Notes: generated by a model not told the origin, from the sequence alone. A stretch of DNA of 8,607 nucleotides from JAQVUB01 sp033809415 (GCA_033809415.1 JAPXLT010000210.1:1-8607); one strand, 5' to 3'. Positions 1 to 5,462 are shown, counted from the stretch's first letter. Program-made: numbers and translations.

Positions 1-4
1 CAGC

Positions 5-28
5 AGATCGGTCGGATCCGACCGATCT
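5..28. repeat. Nonamer repeats meeting head-to-head (24-bp perfect palindrome)
   Basis: Units of the GATCGGTCG nonamer (module S) run into their own reverse complement, giving a perfect 24-bp palindrome centred on GGATCC (half-site AGATCGGTCGGA). It begins 4 bases from the window edge, so the array may continue outside. It belongs to the same family as the arrays at 388-405, 2586-2612, 5409-5462 and 8385-8492. Confidence 0.8.
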
Positions 29-29
29 A

Positions 30-110
30 CATCCTGCCTCTTGCAAATAAGAGCGTTCAAACGTGGGGGGCAAGCATCAATCACAACCGGGACGGTCGCG
101 CCACTTTTTA
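30..110. repeat. Interspersed repeat module Q, copy 1
   Basis: About 80 bp that recurs at 5094-5175 in the same orientation and at 2486-2565 inverted. Shared landmarks are CATCCTGC, a CGTTCRAACG near-palindrome (54-63 here), GCAAGCATCAATCACAACC and GGGACGGT, ending in CACTTTTTA. The AACCG...CGGTT arms could form a short stem. It has no coding signature; open frames across it carry no ribosome site and no family resemblance. Confidence 0.85.
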
Positions 111-116
111 CCCCCA

Positions 117-206
117 TGCCATCCCATCCGGCAAAGCAACAACCCCTATAAAAATTTTCGTACTACTATCACTCGATTTCTTCTTTTTTGTAAAAGATTT
201 TCAAAA
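117..206. repeat. Repeat modules P (core) and T, copy 1
   Basis: Positions 117-160 carry the P core, GCCATCCCATCCGGCAAAGC followed by AACAACCCC and an AT-rich AAAATTTTCG tail. This core occurs five times in the window (also 5184-5226, 5491-5540, and inverted at 2430-2483 and 8310-8353). It continues into an AT-rich module T (about 161-206, CGTACTACTATC ... TTTCTTCTTTTTTG) that recurs at 5226-5270 and, inverted and more diverged, near 8555-8607. Confidence 0.8.
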
Positions 207-293
207 AAACGATGCGCAAGTTACTGGCTTTTAGGGTCTTTCTCATTTTTGAGAAAATTTTTGAACTTTTTGAGTTTTCGGTGATGGAAGAGG

Positions 294-313
294 GAAGCCG
301 GCTTCATGCCGGC
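294..313. repeat. Palindrome / hairpin at the edge of the assembly gap
   Basis: GAAGCCGGCTTC (294-305) is a perfect 12-bp palindrome. It overlaps a second inverted pair, GCCGG (297-301) and CCGGC (309-313). The sequence breaks off into N two bases later, so the hairpin may be part of a larger repeat that the assembler could not resolve. Confidence 0.7.
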
Positions 314-315
314 GA

Positions 316-325
316 NNNNNNNNNN
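316..325. other. Assembly gap (10 N)
   Basis: Ten undetermined bases. The true length and content are unknown, and the flanks (GC-rich, CCGGCG on the left and GCCGCCGGCG on the right) look repetitive. Continuity between 1-315 and 326 onward depends on scaffolding. Confidence 0.98.
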
Positions 326-387
326 GCGAGCCGCCGGCGCTCCATATCGCCTCCGACTGAAAAAGTAAAGCCGACCTTGGCACATGG

Positions 388-442
388 CGATCCGTCCGAT
401 CTGTCGTCCGTGTCCCGTCCGTGTCCCGTCCGTGTAAAGTCC
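388..442. repeat. Nonamer pair plus 11-bp tandem repeat
   Basis: Two reverse-orientation S nonamers (CGATCCGTC, CGATCTGTC; 388-405) are followed by an 11-bp tandem: GTGTCCCGTCC at 410-420 and 421-431, a variant GTGTAAAGTCC at 432-442, and then the start of another GTGT unit. This is simple-sequence intergenic DNA with no coding evidence. Confidence 0.75.
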
Positions 443-446
443 GTGT

Positions 447-526
447 GGGTTGCGGGCGATCAGTCCGCGCTAAGTCTTTTCGTGTGGTTCGTGGTTAAAA
501 AATCCTTTTGGGACGGGGTCTATTTA
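447..526 (-). repeat. Interspersed repeat module R, copy 1, just downstream of the membrane-protein gene
   Basis: An 80-bp module matching 5569-5648 at 75 of 80 positions by eye. It includes GGCGATCAGTCCGCG, TCTTTTCGTGTGGTTCGTG and AAAAAATCCTTTT and ends in GGTCTATTTA. Its inner edge lies 29 nt past the stop codon of the 556-1479 gene. The second copy lies 19 nt past the stop of ATPase B in the same orientation. It therefore occupies the 3' flank of two unrelated genes and may be in their transcripts, but I see no clear stem plus T-run that would make it a terminator. Confidence 0.85.
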
Positions 527-555
527 GCTTCATCATGGAGCGAATACCTGCGGTA

Positions 556-1479
556 TCACGGGTGTTCGTTCTCTTCCTGTTGCTCTGCGGCTGACAAGAA
601 AGTGTTATCCATGATGCAGCCAATGTATTCGCGCTTTTCCAAATCGATTTCATAAGGCATGCCTTCCACTTTGCTGCCATCATCCAAAGTCAAGAAAAAG
701 CTATCCTGGGTTCCTCCCATGGAAAAAAATGGTTTGTCTGTAAGTGCTGCGGCATATATTGTTCCGCCTTCGCTGTTGACGTCCAAGATAAAGACTTGCC
801 TTTTATCTGCGTCAATAACATATTCCGCATCCTTGTCCTTTAAAAGCATCCTGTTGTCTTCAAGCCTGTAGACATTGATATGTGTGCGTCCACCAGTATT
901 TGGCCACATATAGAAATAGTTGTTTTCCTTTCCTTGCCGCAAACGTATACGGTAATCGTATTCGGCAAGAAAAGGATGGGAATGACGCTGTTCAAACGCG
1001 ATGTGCATATCCTTGATATTGGGAAGATAAATGGCGGTCCATGCTTTGGAACCTTTTCCCTCCTTGCCCCAGCTCATGACAGTGCAGCAGAATGAAATAA
1101 ACATGGCAATGACAAGAAATACCGTAAAAATGGCAGGATACAAACACCCTGACGGCTTTTTCTGACGACCTTTGGCCAGCCTTGCGGACACATACACAAT
1201 AATTGCCACGCCTGCCACAACACCTGGCAAATGCGTTATTGCACCCATTACAAACGGGGAACAGGGGGGATTTTTCTCAAGCCTGTTAAAAATGAAATAC
1301 AATATCGAACCGATAATGGCAGGAATAAGAAGCATAGCCAGGCATCCCAGCGGCACGGAACGTAGCACGATGGTTGCAGGATACTTTTCACATGCACGCT
1401 TATTCCGCCACAATATAAGTGGCGGTACAATCAAGACGATGATAATCAGAACATCTTCCAGCGACATGGCTTCAAACAT
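556..1479 (-). CDS. Hypothetical four-helix membrane protein with C-terminal soluble domain
   Basis: A 307-residue protein that I do not recognise. Four hydrophobic segments are visible at about residues 8-24, 42-64, 76-99 and 113-136. After these comes a polar domain of about 170 residues (138-307) rich in aromatic and charged residues and probably of beta type, with no catalytic motif I can name. The basic RNKR stretch after helix 1 and RLAKGRQKK after helix 3 suggest cytoplasmic loops, which with four helices would put both termini on the periplasmic side; this is inference. Start: ATG at 1479 and an alternative ATG four codons in (1467) are both preceded by only weak purine stretches, so the choice is uncertain. 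The lipoprotein gene lies 57 nt upstream on the same strand with no obvious terminator between, so co-transcription is plausible. The last residues are acidic (QQEENEHP). Confidence 0.75.
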   Translation of the reverse strand: MFEAMSLEDVLIIIVLIVPPLILWRNKRACEKYPATIVLRSVPLGCLAMLLIPAIIGSILYFIFNRLEKNPPCSPFVMGAITHLPGVVAGVAIIVYVSARLAKGRQKKPSGCLYPAIFTVFLVIAMFISFCCTVMSWGKEGKGSKAWTAIYLPNIKDMHIAFEQRHSHPFLAEYDYRIRLRQGKENNYFYMWPNTGGRTHINVYRLEDNRMLLKDKDAEYVIDADKRQVFILDVNSEGGTIYAAALTDKPFFSMGGTQDSFFLTLDDGSKVEGMPYEIDLEKREYIGCIMDNTFLSAAEQQEENEHP

Positions 1480-1536
1480 TTCTGCTTTCGTGACTATTCG
1501 TTAACAGAAGCCCTATTCCCATGAAAAGCCAGGACG

Positions 1537-1893
1537 TCATTTGTTGCGAAACAGCGCTTCAATCTCCTGATTCAGCTGCTTGATGCATTCTGCGGTCTGC
1601 GGATCATCAGAGGTGGCTTGAATCTGGTTGACGTATAGGATGCCCTTGTCGTTGCTGTATTCAGTATAGAACACCACACCGTCATGCAGGATGATCTTCC
1701 ATGTGTTCTGCCCAAGAAAAACCGGTGTAGCCCGAGTCTTGCTGAGCCACTCGGCCACAGTGGGATTGGTCATGTAAAGACGCATGGCATCCTCCACGCC
1801 GATCTTGCCGACATCATGGGTAGGGATTGTCCGGCACGCTGAACATGCCAGGACGACGAGCAAAAGACACACTCCTGCCACAGATCGTTTCAT
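1537..1893 (-). CDS. Small predicted lipoprotein, function unknown
   Basis: A 118-residue protein starting at MKRS. A lipoprotein-type signal peptide is clear: basic MKR, hydrophobic core VAGVCLLLVVLA, then Cys17 or Cys20 as possible lipidated residues (VLA-C or CSA-C). The mature part of about 100 residues is polar, with no domain I recognise. Start choice: the ATG at 1893 is preceded by AAGGAGG (1905-1911) 11 nt upstream, and the signal peptide begins right there. The frame stays open a further 48 codons to 2037, but that extension has no signal-peptide character and would bury the signal internally. It is probably exported and membrane-anchored, and probably transcribed ahead of the membrane protein gene at 556-1479. 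A weak promoter (AATCAA 2067-2072, AAGATA 2045-2050 on the plus strand, i.e. TTGATT-N16-TATCTT) is possible. Confidence 0.8.
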   Translation of the reverse strand: MKRSVAGVCLLLVVLACSACRTIPTHDVGKIGVEDAMRLYMTNPTVAEWLSKTRATPVFLGQNTWKIILHDGVVFYTEYSNDKGILYVNQIQATSDDPQTAECIKQLNQEIEALFRNK

Positions 1894-1904
1894 GATCGCT
1901 TCCG

Positions 1905-1911
1905 CCTCCTT
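1905..1911 (-). promoter_or_regulatory. Strong ribosome binding site that fixes the lipoprotein start
   Basis: AAGGAGG on the minus strand, 11 nt before the ATG at 1893. It supports starting at MKRS rather than at the longer open frame reaching 2037. Confidence 0.8.
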
Positions 1912-2117
1912 GGTAAAATGCTTGAAAATCGACTTGCAGTGCTTGCCCAGTAATGGAACTGCTTTGAAACCGAAATGAGTGCCAGTTGCATTGAAAGGAC
2001 AGTTTCTAGGCATGTACGAATTGACTGACAGCGACATTAGCCGAAAGATATTTCTATTAGCTGAAAAATCAAGTGCAAGAATCTAAAAACTCCCAAATCC
2101 AAATTTTTGTGTAATGC

Positions 2118-2190
2118 GTCACGTATTGCAGTCGCTATTTCGGAGGCAAGCAATTTTGATGAAAAACCGGTCAGAATAACCTGAACGTTT
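2118..2190 (-). pseudogene. Fragment of an ATPase A-like gene (Sensor-1 region)
   Basis: These 73 bp match 3702-3774 inside ATPase A at 67 of 73 positions by eye. Translated on the minus strand they give NVQVILTGFSSKLLASEIAT, against NVQVILTGSSSKLLTSEIAT in the intact gene (residues 128-147). Homology stops abruptly at both ends and there is no start codon or flanking domain, so this is a remnant, not a gene. Several differences change amino acids, including the conserved Ser after TG, so the source was either a diverged paralogue or has decayed since. Confidence 0.85.
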
Positions 2191-2219
2191 AAAGAGACAA
2201 AATCAATAAAAACCATCTC
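2191..2219 (-). repeat. Fragment of the ATPase A upstream region
   Basis: These 29 bp match 4199-4227 upstream of ATPase A at 28 of 29 positions (landmarks AAAGAGACAAAATCAA and AAAACCATCTC). It is fused directly to the ATPase A interior fragment at 2190/2191. This order is what a deletion from upstream of the start to about codon 128 would leave. Confidence 0.8.
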
Positions 2220-2221
2220 AT

Positions 2222-2254
2222 ACGTTGAAGATAATAATCTCTTTTGACTTCCAT
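2222..2254 (-). pseudogene. First 11 codons of an ATPase B copy, truncated
   Basis: Identical to 6928-6960: start codon plus codons for MEVKRDYYLQR. Beyond codon 11 the homology ends, and the frame runs into the ATPase A upstream fragment, stopping at a TAA at 2191-2189 after 21 residues in total. The promoter region of ATPase B is duplicated along with it (2255-2387). A 21-residue product (MEVKRDYYLQR then MRWFLLILSL) could in principle be made, but nothing suggests that it is functional. Confidence 0.85.
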
Positions 2255-2387
2255 ATTGCCCGCCGCCTTTTCATTGATAGGTACGCTTCTTTTTAATGAT
2301 AATTATCAATAATATGATGCCCGTCATTCCCAGAATATCAAGCGAATGATTGATAAGTAGATTTGTTTTGAAGCCAAAAAATCAATC
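2255..2387 (-). promoter_or_regulatory. Duplicated ATPase B promoter/operator region with altered spacing
   Basis: Together with the 11 codons, 2222-2387 matches 6928-7090 with four substitutions (all G here, A there) and one 3-nt insertion at 2317-2319. It keeps the -35-like TATCAA (2336-2341, plus-strand sense), the -10-like ATAATA (2309-2314) and the palindrome TGATAATTATCA (2297-2308). The insertion stretches the -35/-10 spacing from 18 to 21 nt, which should weaken or abolish it as a sigma70-type promoter. The homology ends exactly at the distal arm (ATCAATC) of an inverted pair, GATTGAT 2348-2354 and ATCAATC 2381-2387. Confidence 0.75.
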
Positions 2388-2410
2388 AATTCCGCCGACT
2401 CGGAACTGTT

Positions 2411-2483
2411 TGTCCACGGAAAGCACGGAAAGCGCGGAAAAATTTGTAGGGGTCGCTGCTTCGACGGGAGGAATGGCGCGCGG
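2411..2483 (+). repeat. Repeat module P, inverted copy
   Basis: TGTCCACGGAAAGCACGGAA, then AGCGCGGAAAAATTTGTAGG and a diverged GCTGCTT ... GGAATGGCGCGCGG. It is the reverse complement of the P modules at 117-160, 5184-5226 and 5463-5560, and in the same orientation as 8281-8381. Confidence 0.8.
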
Positions 2484-2485
2484 TT

Positions 2486-2565
2486 TAAAAAGTGGCGCAA
2501 CCGTCCCGGTTGTGATTGATGTTTGCCCACCCACGCTCGAACATTCCCATGTACAATAGGCAGGG
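2486..2565 (-). repeat. Interspersed repeat module Q, inverted copy
   Basis: Reverse-complement copy of the modules at 30-110 and 5094-5175 (TAAAAAGTGGCGCAACCGTC ... TTGTGATTGATG ... CACGCTCGAAC). It directly abuts module P, so the P-Q-S order here mirrors the S-Q-P order at 5-160. Confidence 0.8.
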
Positions 2566-2612
2566 TGCAGGGTGCAGGGTGCCCGGATCGGACGGATCGG
2601 ACGGATCAACTT
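2560..2612. repeat. 7-bp tandem (GCAGGGT) and three S nonamers
   Basis: GCAGGGT occurs three times in tandem at 2560-2580. It is followed by GATCGGACG at 2586-2594 and 2595-2603 and a diverged GATCAACTT at 2604-2612. This closes the P-Q-S block. Confidence 0.75.
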
Positions 2613-2849
2613 AATACTTTGCGCCGTAAGCGCTTAAATATGCTTAACCCCGCAACTTAGCTTGGGGTGAGAAACCCACCAAAGACAGTACCTTGTAAAG
2701 GCACTACAATCATTCAGATATTTCGAAAAGTAATTGTGTGTCAATGACTTGGAGATTGGTTTCCCAAACTACGTATTTTTCCCATTATTTCTGTATTGAA
2801 TGGAATACATCCAGAGCAAAAATATCTTGCTACGATAGACTTGTGGTGG
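2613..2849. other. Intergenic region without recognised gene
   Basis: I find no credible gene. CAATGACTTGGAG at 2742-2754 recurs near 8538-8550. Two weak stems (GTATT/AATAC and AGCAA/TTGCT) lie downstream of ATPase A, but neither is GC-rich or followed by a T-run on the minus strand, so I do not call a terminator. Confidence 0.5.
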
Positions 2850-4154
2850 TTACCAGGCGTCTATGAGAAATTTCCATATTGGAATGACGTTGATGTCCCC
2901 GTCAAGCATCTTCTCTTCATTCCAAGTGACAATATAGAGTTTATCTATTCCAAGCTCCTTCCCTGCCTGAAGTAGTGGAGTAATTTCCCGTTTGGATGTT
3001 TGAGGATCATTCAAGCTCCACGTTACCTGTATCAGAATTTTCCTGCGGTTTAATTTGTCGTAAACATAAAAATCCACTTCTTTGTTGTCCACAGTATTGT
3101 AGTATGCGACTTCACATTTTCGTCTTCGCAAATGGAGGTAAACCAGATTTTCCAGCAGCCATCCTTTGTTCGTCATGGGATCTTCAAGCATCGCTTTCAC
3201 CAAACCAACGTCAATCATATAGACCTTGTCAGGATTGACCATTTTCGCTTTTTCGGAAGGGGCATGCAATTCTGTCCGGAACAGGATATATGCTTCCTCA
3301 AGGTAATCCATAAAGGCAAAGAGATCATTCTTCGAACATGACACCTGCATCCCTTTGTTCAACACCTTCCAGAATTTCGTGACGCTGAATTTCTGGGAGT
3401 CTGCATTATAGAGGGCGGTCAGAAGATAGCGCAAGGCCGTTGTGTTAGTCACCTTGTGACGTTCCACGACATCTTTCAGGATAACCATATTGCTGTACTC
3501 CTGAAGAATCTCTATGCGAGTCGCAATGTCTTCATATCGGTATATTTCCGGGAACCCGCCAAGCATGAAATAGTGCTCCATTTCGTGACGCAGATAGGCT
3601 ATGGAGTCATCCGAAAGATGTTCGGGCAGGCGTTCAAAGACATTTTTATAGCGCAGGAATTCGGCAAAGGAAAAGGGAAGCAGTTCCTTGCTGACAGAAC
3701 GGCCACGCATTGCAGTCGCTATTTCGGAGGTAAGCAATTTTGAGGAGGAACCGGTCAGAATAACCTGAACGTTTGTTGTGTCAAGCAGCCGCCGGACAAA
3801 ACGCTCCCAGTTGTCCACGTTCTGTATCTCATCAAAGAAGAAGTAGCATTTCCTGCTCCGGTTATCAGGATAGAGGGTATAATATGCATCCAAGATGCTC
3901 TGGCAATCCTCCAGCTTGAAACCAAAGAGGCGGTCATCCTCAAAATTCAGATACAGCAGCTGTTTCTTGTCCACGCCCGCTGCCAGCAAATCCAGCATCT
4001 CCTGAAAACAGAAACTGGTTTTCCCAACCCGGCGCATGCCTGTGATAACCGTCGCCTTCCCCTCAAGGACAGGAAACGGATCATCACGCCGGATGACCTG
4101 GCGTATGGGACGCTCCTGAAACTCCAGCAGAATTCTTTTTAGTTTCTCCAGCAT
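2850..4154 (-). CDS. ATPase A: AAA_14 / DUF4143 family ATP-binding protein
   Basis: A 434-residue protein of the COG1373-type family. N-terminal AAA_14 ATPase domain: Walker A GMRRVGKT at 39-46, Walker B YFFFDEIQ at 104-111 (Asp108, Glu109), Sensor-1-like VILTGSSSK at 131-139, RGR at 150-152, then the family's PFSFAEF segment. The C-terminal DUF4143 part carries Glu335 (ENLV), EVDF at 359-362 and IQV at 375-377, the spacing expected of a PD-(D/E)XK-like nuclease fold; whether it cleaves DNA is not known. Length is typical and all motifs are intact, so it looks functional. Start: ATG at 4154 with AAGGAG at 4164-4169, 9 nt upstream. A partial copy of its interior and upstream region lies at 2118-2219. 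The 10-mer GTTACCAGGC occurs just before the start (4175-4184) and across the stop codon (2849-2858). Its biological role is unestablished. Confidence 0.92.
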   Translation of the reverse strand: MLEKLKRILLEFQERPIRQVIRRDDPFPVLEGKATVITGMRRVGKTSFCFQEMLDLLAAGVDKKQLLYLNFEDDRLFGFKLEDCQSILDAYYTLYPDNRSRKCYFFFDEIQNVDNWERFVRRLLDTTNVQVILTGSSSKLLTSEIATAMRGRSVSKELLPFSFAEFLRYKNVFERLPEHLSDDSIAYLRHEMEHYFMLGGFPEIYRYEDIATRIEILQEYSNMVILKDVVERHKVTNTTALRYLLTALYNADSQKFSVTKFWKVLNKGMQVSCSKNDLFAFMDYLEEAYILFRTELHAPSEKAKMVNPDKVYMIDVGLVKAMLEDPMTNKGWLLENLVYLHLRRRKCEVAYYNTVDNKEVDFYVYDKLNRRKILIQVTWSLNDPQTSKREITPLLQAGKELGIDKLYIVTWNEEKMLDGDINVIPIWKFLIDAW

Positions 4155-4186
4155 TACTTCTTACTCCTTTCAGTGTTACCAGGCAT

Positions 4187-4214
4187 AAAATAACACAAAA
4201 AGAGACAAAATCAA
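4187..4214 (-). promoter_or_regulatory. Candidate promoter of ATPase A
   Basis: On the minus strand TTGATT (4209-4214) is followed after 16 nt by TATTTT (4187-4192), about 33 nt before the start codon. Match quality is moderate and the region is AT-rich, so alternatives exist. Confidence 0.35.
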
Positions 4215-4242
4215 CAAAAACCATCTCTTATTTAGAGACAAA
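4201..4242. repeat. AGAGACAAA direct repeats upstream of ATPase A
   Basis: AGAGACAAA occurs at 4201-4209 and 4234-4242, 33 bp apart (about three helical turns), each followed by an AACAAA a few bases on. TCTCT and AGAGA (around 4225-4238) can also pair into a 5-bp stem. The second repeat resembles TATTTAAAGACAAATTT just past the end of ATPase B (5643-5659). Possible regulator sites; this is inference only. Confidence 0.4.
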
Positions 4243-4306
4243 TTTTAACAAACCTGGGTGATTATTGATATAACTCTCACCGATTTGAAATGCTTTCCTG
4301 CCATAT

Positions 4307-4339
4307 TTAGACCGCATCCAAAAAGGTTTTTAACCACGA
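4307..4339 (+). repeat. Partial repeat module R
   Basis: TAGACCGCATCCAAAAAGG then TTTTTAACCACGA matches the end of module R in the same orientation as the copy at 8204. Only about 33 of 80 bp are present. Like the 8204 copy, it lies upstream of a minus-strand gene. Confidence 0.75.
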
Positions 4340-4360
4340 TTTTTTGGCAACTTGAAAAAC

Positions 4361-4520
4361 TAAATGCACATTTGTCAGACAAAATGCACCTTCCCCAGGA
4401 AAACTGGTGCGTTTAATCTGACATTGTGCATTTAATTTGCCATGAATTTTCACCTGGCATCCGAACTGGCTGCTTGGAGGTTGCATTTGATCTGACAAAG
4501 TTTGCATTTGATCTGACAAA
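4361..4520. repeat. Iterated TGCATTT-n-ATCTGACAAA motif
   Basis: TTGCATTTGATCTGACAAA occurs twice at 4481-4499 and 4502-4520 (period 21). A variant TGCGTTTAATCTGACA lies at about 4407-4422, and an inverted version (reading TGCATTTTGTCTGACAAA on the minus strand) at about 4371-4388. TTTGTCAGACAAA at 4371-4383 is a perfect palindrome around a central A. The frames across it have no start context, so I treat it as non-coding. Confidence 0.65.
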
Positions 4521-4694
4521 AAACGAAAAAAAATGCGGACTTTCCCCTGAAGGTAGCGTCCAGCCGTTTTTCGGACATACTGAACGCACCCCCTTTTTTC
4601 CGCAACCTCAATTGATGTAGCTGTGTGCCGTCTTGCGGACTCTGCATTGAATATTTCGTTGTCAATAACATGAATGGATTTCCCTGGATGTCAA

Positions 4695-4970
4695 ATCGGC
4701 CGGCGCGGAGCGCAACACAAAAATAACCCCGGGCGAGGAAGCGCGGAGCGCAACGCAACCCGGGGTGGGGACTCCCCCAAGAAGCGCAGCGCCCGCAAGG
4801 GCGCCACGGCAGGGGGAAGCGGGCTTGACCCAGCTAAATGCTTTCGGCAGGAATGGCGTTTGTGCCGCCCGGCGCTGGTTCGGGGTGCCGCCTACCCCCG
4901 GTTCCCTCGCCCTCCGGGCTCGGTCACCGGGTTATTATTGTGCAGCCCTACGGGCTAGAGGGCGCCACTG
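4695..4970. repeat. GC-rich intergenic block with nested inverted repeats
   Basis: About 275 bp clearly richer in G+C than its AT-rich surroundings. GCGCGGAGCGCAAC is repeated at 4703-4716 and 4741-4754. CCCCGGG (4727-4733) and CCCGGGG (4759-4765) form an inverted pair. AGCCC-TAC-GGGCT (4944-4956) is a tight hairpin. Three plus-strand frames stay open across it, but they overlap one another, have Arg/Pro/Gly-rich low-complexity products and lack ribosome sites, so no gene is called. It looks like an inserted repeat of different base composition. The flanks 4521-4694 and 4971-5093 hold nothing I can support. Confidence 0.6.
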
Positions 4971-5093
4971 TATTTTCACAAGTCAAATTTCAACAATATA
5001 ATTTTTCGCCACACTTAAACTCTTGCTTATTAATCAGATAAAGAAAAAGTAACGCACGCTTTTTTGAACCTGAGGTTCAGTTGTCTGAATCTG

Positions 5094-5175
5094 CATCCTG
5101 CTTCTTGCACATGGGAGCGTTCGAACGTGGGCGAGCAAGCATCAATCACAACCGGGACGGTTGCGCTACTTTTTA
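5094..5175. repeat. Interspersed repeat module Q, copy 2
   Basis: Same orientation as 30-110. It contains the perfect palindrome CGTTCGAACG (5118-5127) and the AACCGGGACGGTT stem-loop sequence. Confidence 0.85.
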
Positions 5176-5183
5176 AACTGCAT

Positions 5184-5270
5184 GCCATCCCATCCGGCAA
5201 AGCAGCACCCCCTATAAAATTTTCGTAATACTATTGCCCCAACTTCTTCTTTTTTGGAAAAGATTTTTTT
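5184..5270. repeat. Repeat modules P (core) and T, copy 2
   Basis: GCCATCCCATCCGGCAAAGC then AGCACCCCCTATAAAATTTT, continuing into CGTAATACTATTGCCCC and an ACTTCTTCTTTTTTG tract. It parallels 117-206 almost base for base over the core, and together with module Q the order Q-P-T is the same as at 30-206. Confidence 0.8.
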
Positions 5271-5360
5271 ATGGACGATGGACAGGGACGAGAATGGACA
5301 CGATGGACTGAATGGACAAGAATGGACTGCTGAATGGACAATGGACGATGGACAATGGAC
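5271..5360. repeat. ATGGAC array
   Basis: Ten ATGGAC hexamers within 90 bp (5271, 5278, 5294, 5303, 5312, 5322, 5334, 5341, 5348, 5355), at spacings of 7 to 16 bp with linkers such as GA, AA and GA-AA. It is simple-sequence DNA and the frame through it is not a credible gene. Confidence 0.8.
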
Positions 5361-5408
5361 TATGAACAGAGATTATGTCGCGCCTTTCAGGGCTAATCCC
5401 AACATCGC

Positions 5409-5462
5409 CGATCCGACCGATCCGACTGATCTACTTGATCCGTCTGATCCGACCGATCTGTC
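5409..5462. repeat. S nonamer array, six units (reverse orientation)
   Basis: Six 9-bp units: CGATCCGAC twice, TGATCTACT, TGATCCGTC, TGATCCGAC, CGATCTGTC. Reverse-complemented it contains the GATCAAGTA variant unit also seen in the array at 8385-8492. Confidence 0.85.

Noticed and set aside
212..655. A 147-codon plus-strand open frame
   Set aside because: It runs through the N gap, repeat modules and the antisense of the membrane protein gene; it is not a coherent protein.
1894..2037. 48-codon N-terminal extension of the lipoprotein gene
   Set aside because: It has no signal-peptide character, while a strong ribosome site and an ideal lipoprotein signal begin at 1893.
4674..5041. Three overlapping plus-strand open frames across the GC-rich block
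   Set aside because: Openness is explained by high G+C. The products are Arg/Pro/Gly-rich with no domain, and the starts lack ribosome sites.
5118..5127. Functional operator at CGTTCGAACG
   Set aside because: The perfect palindrome is within module Q and is imperfect in the other two Q copies; no gene starts nearby.
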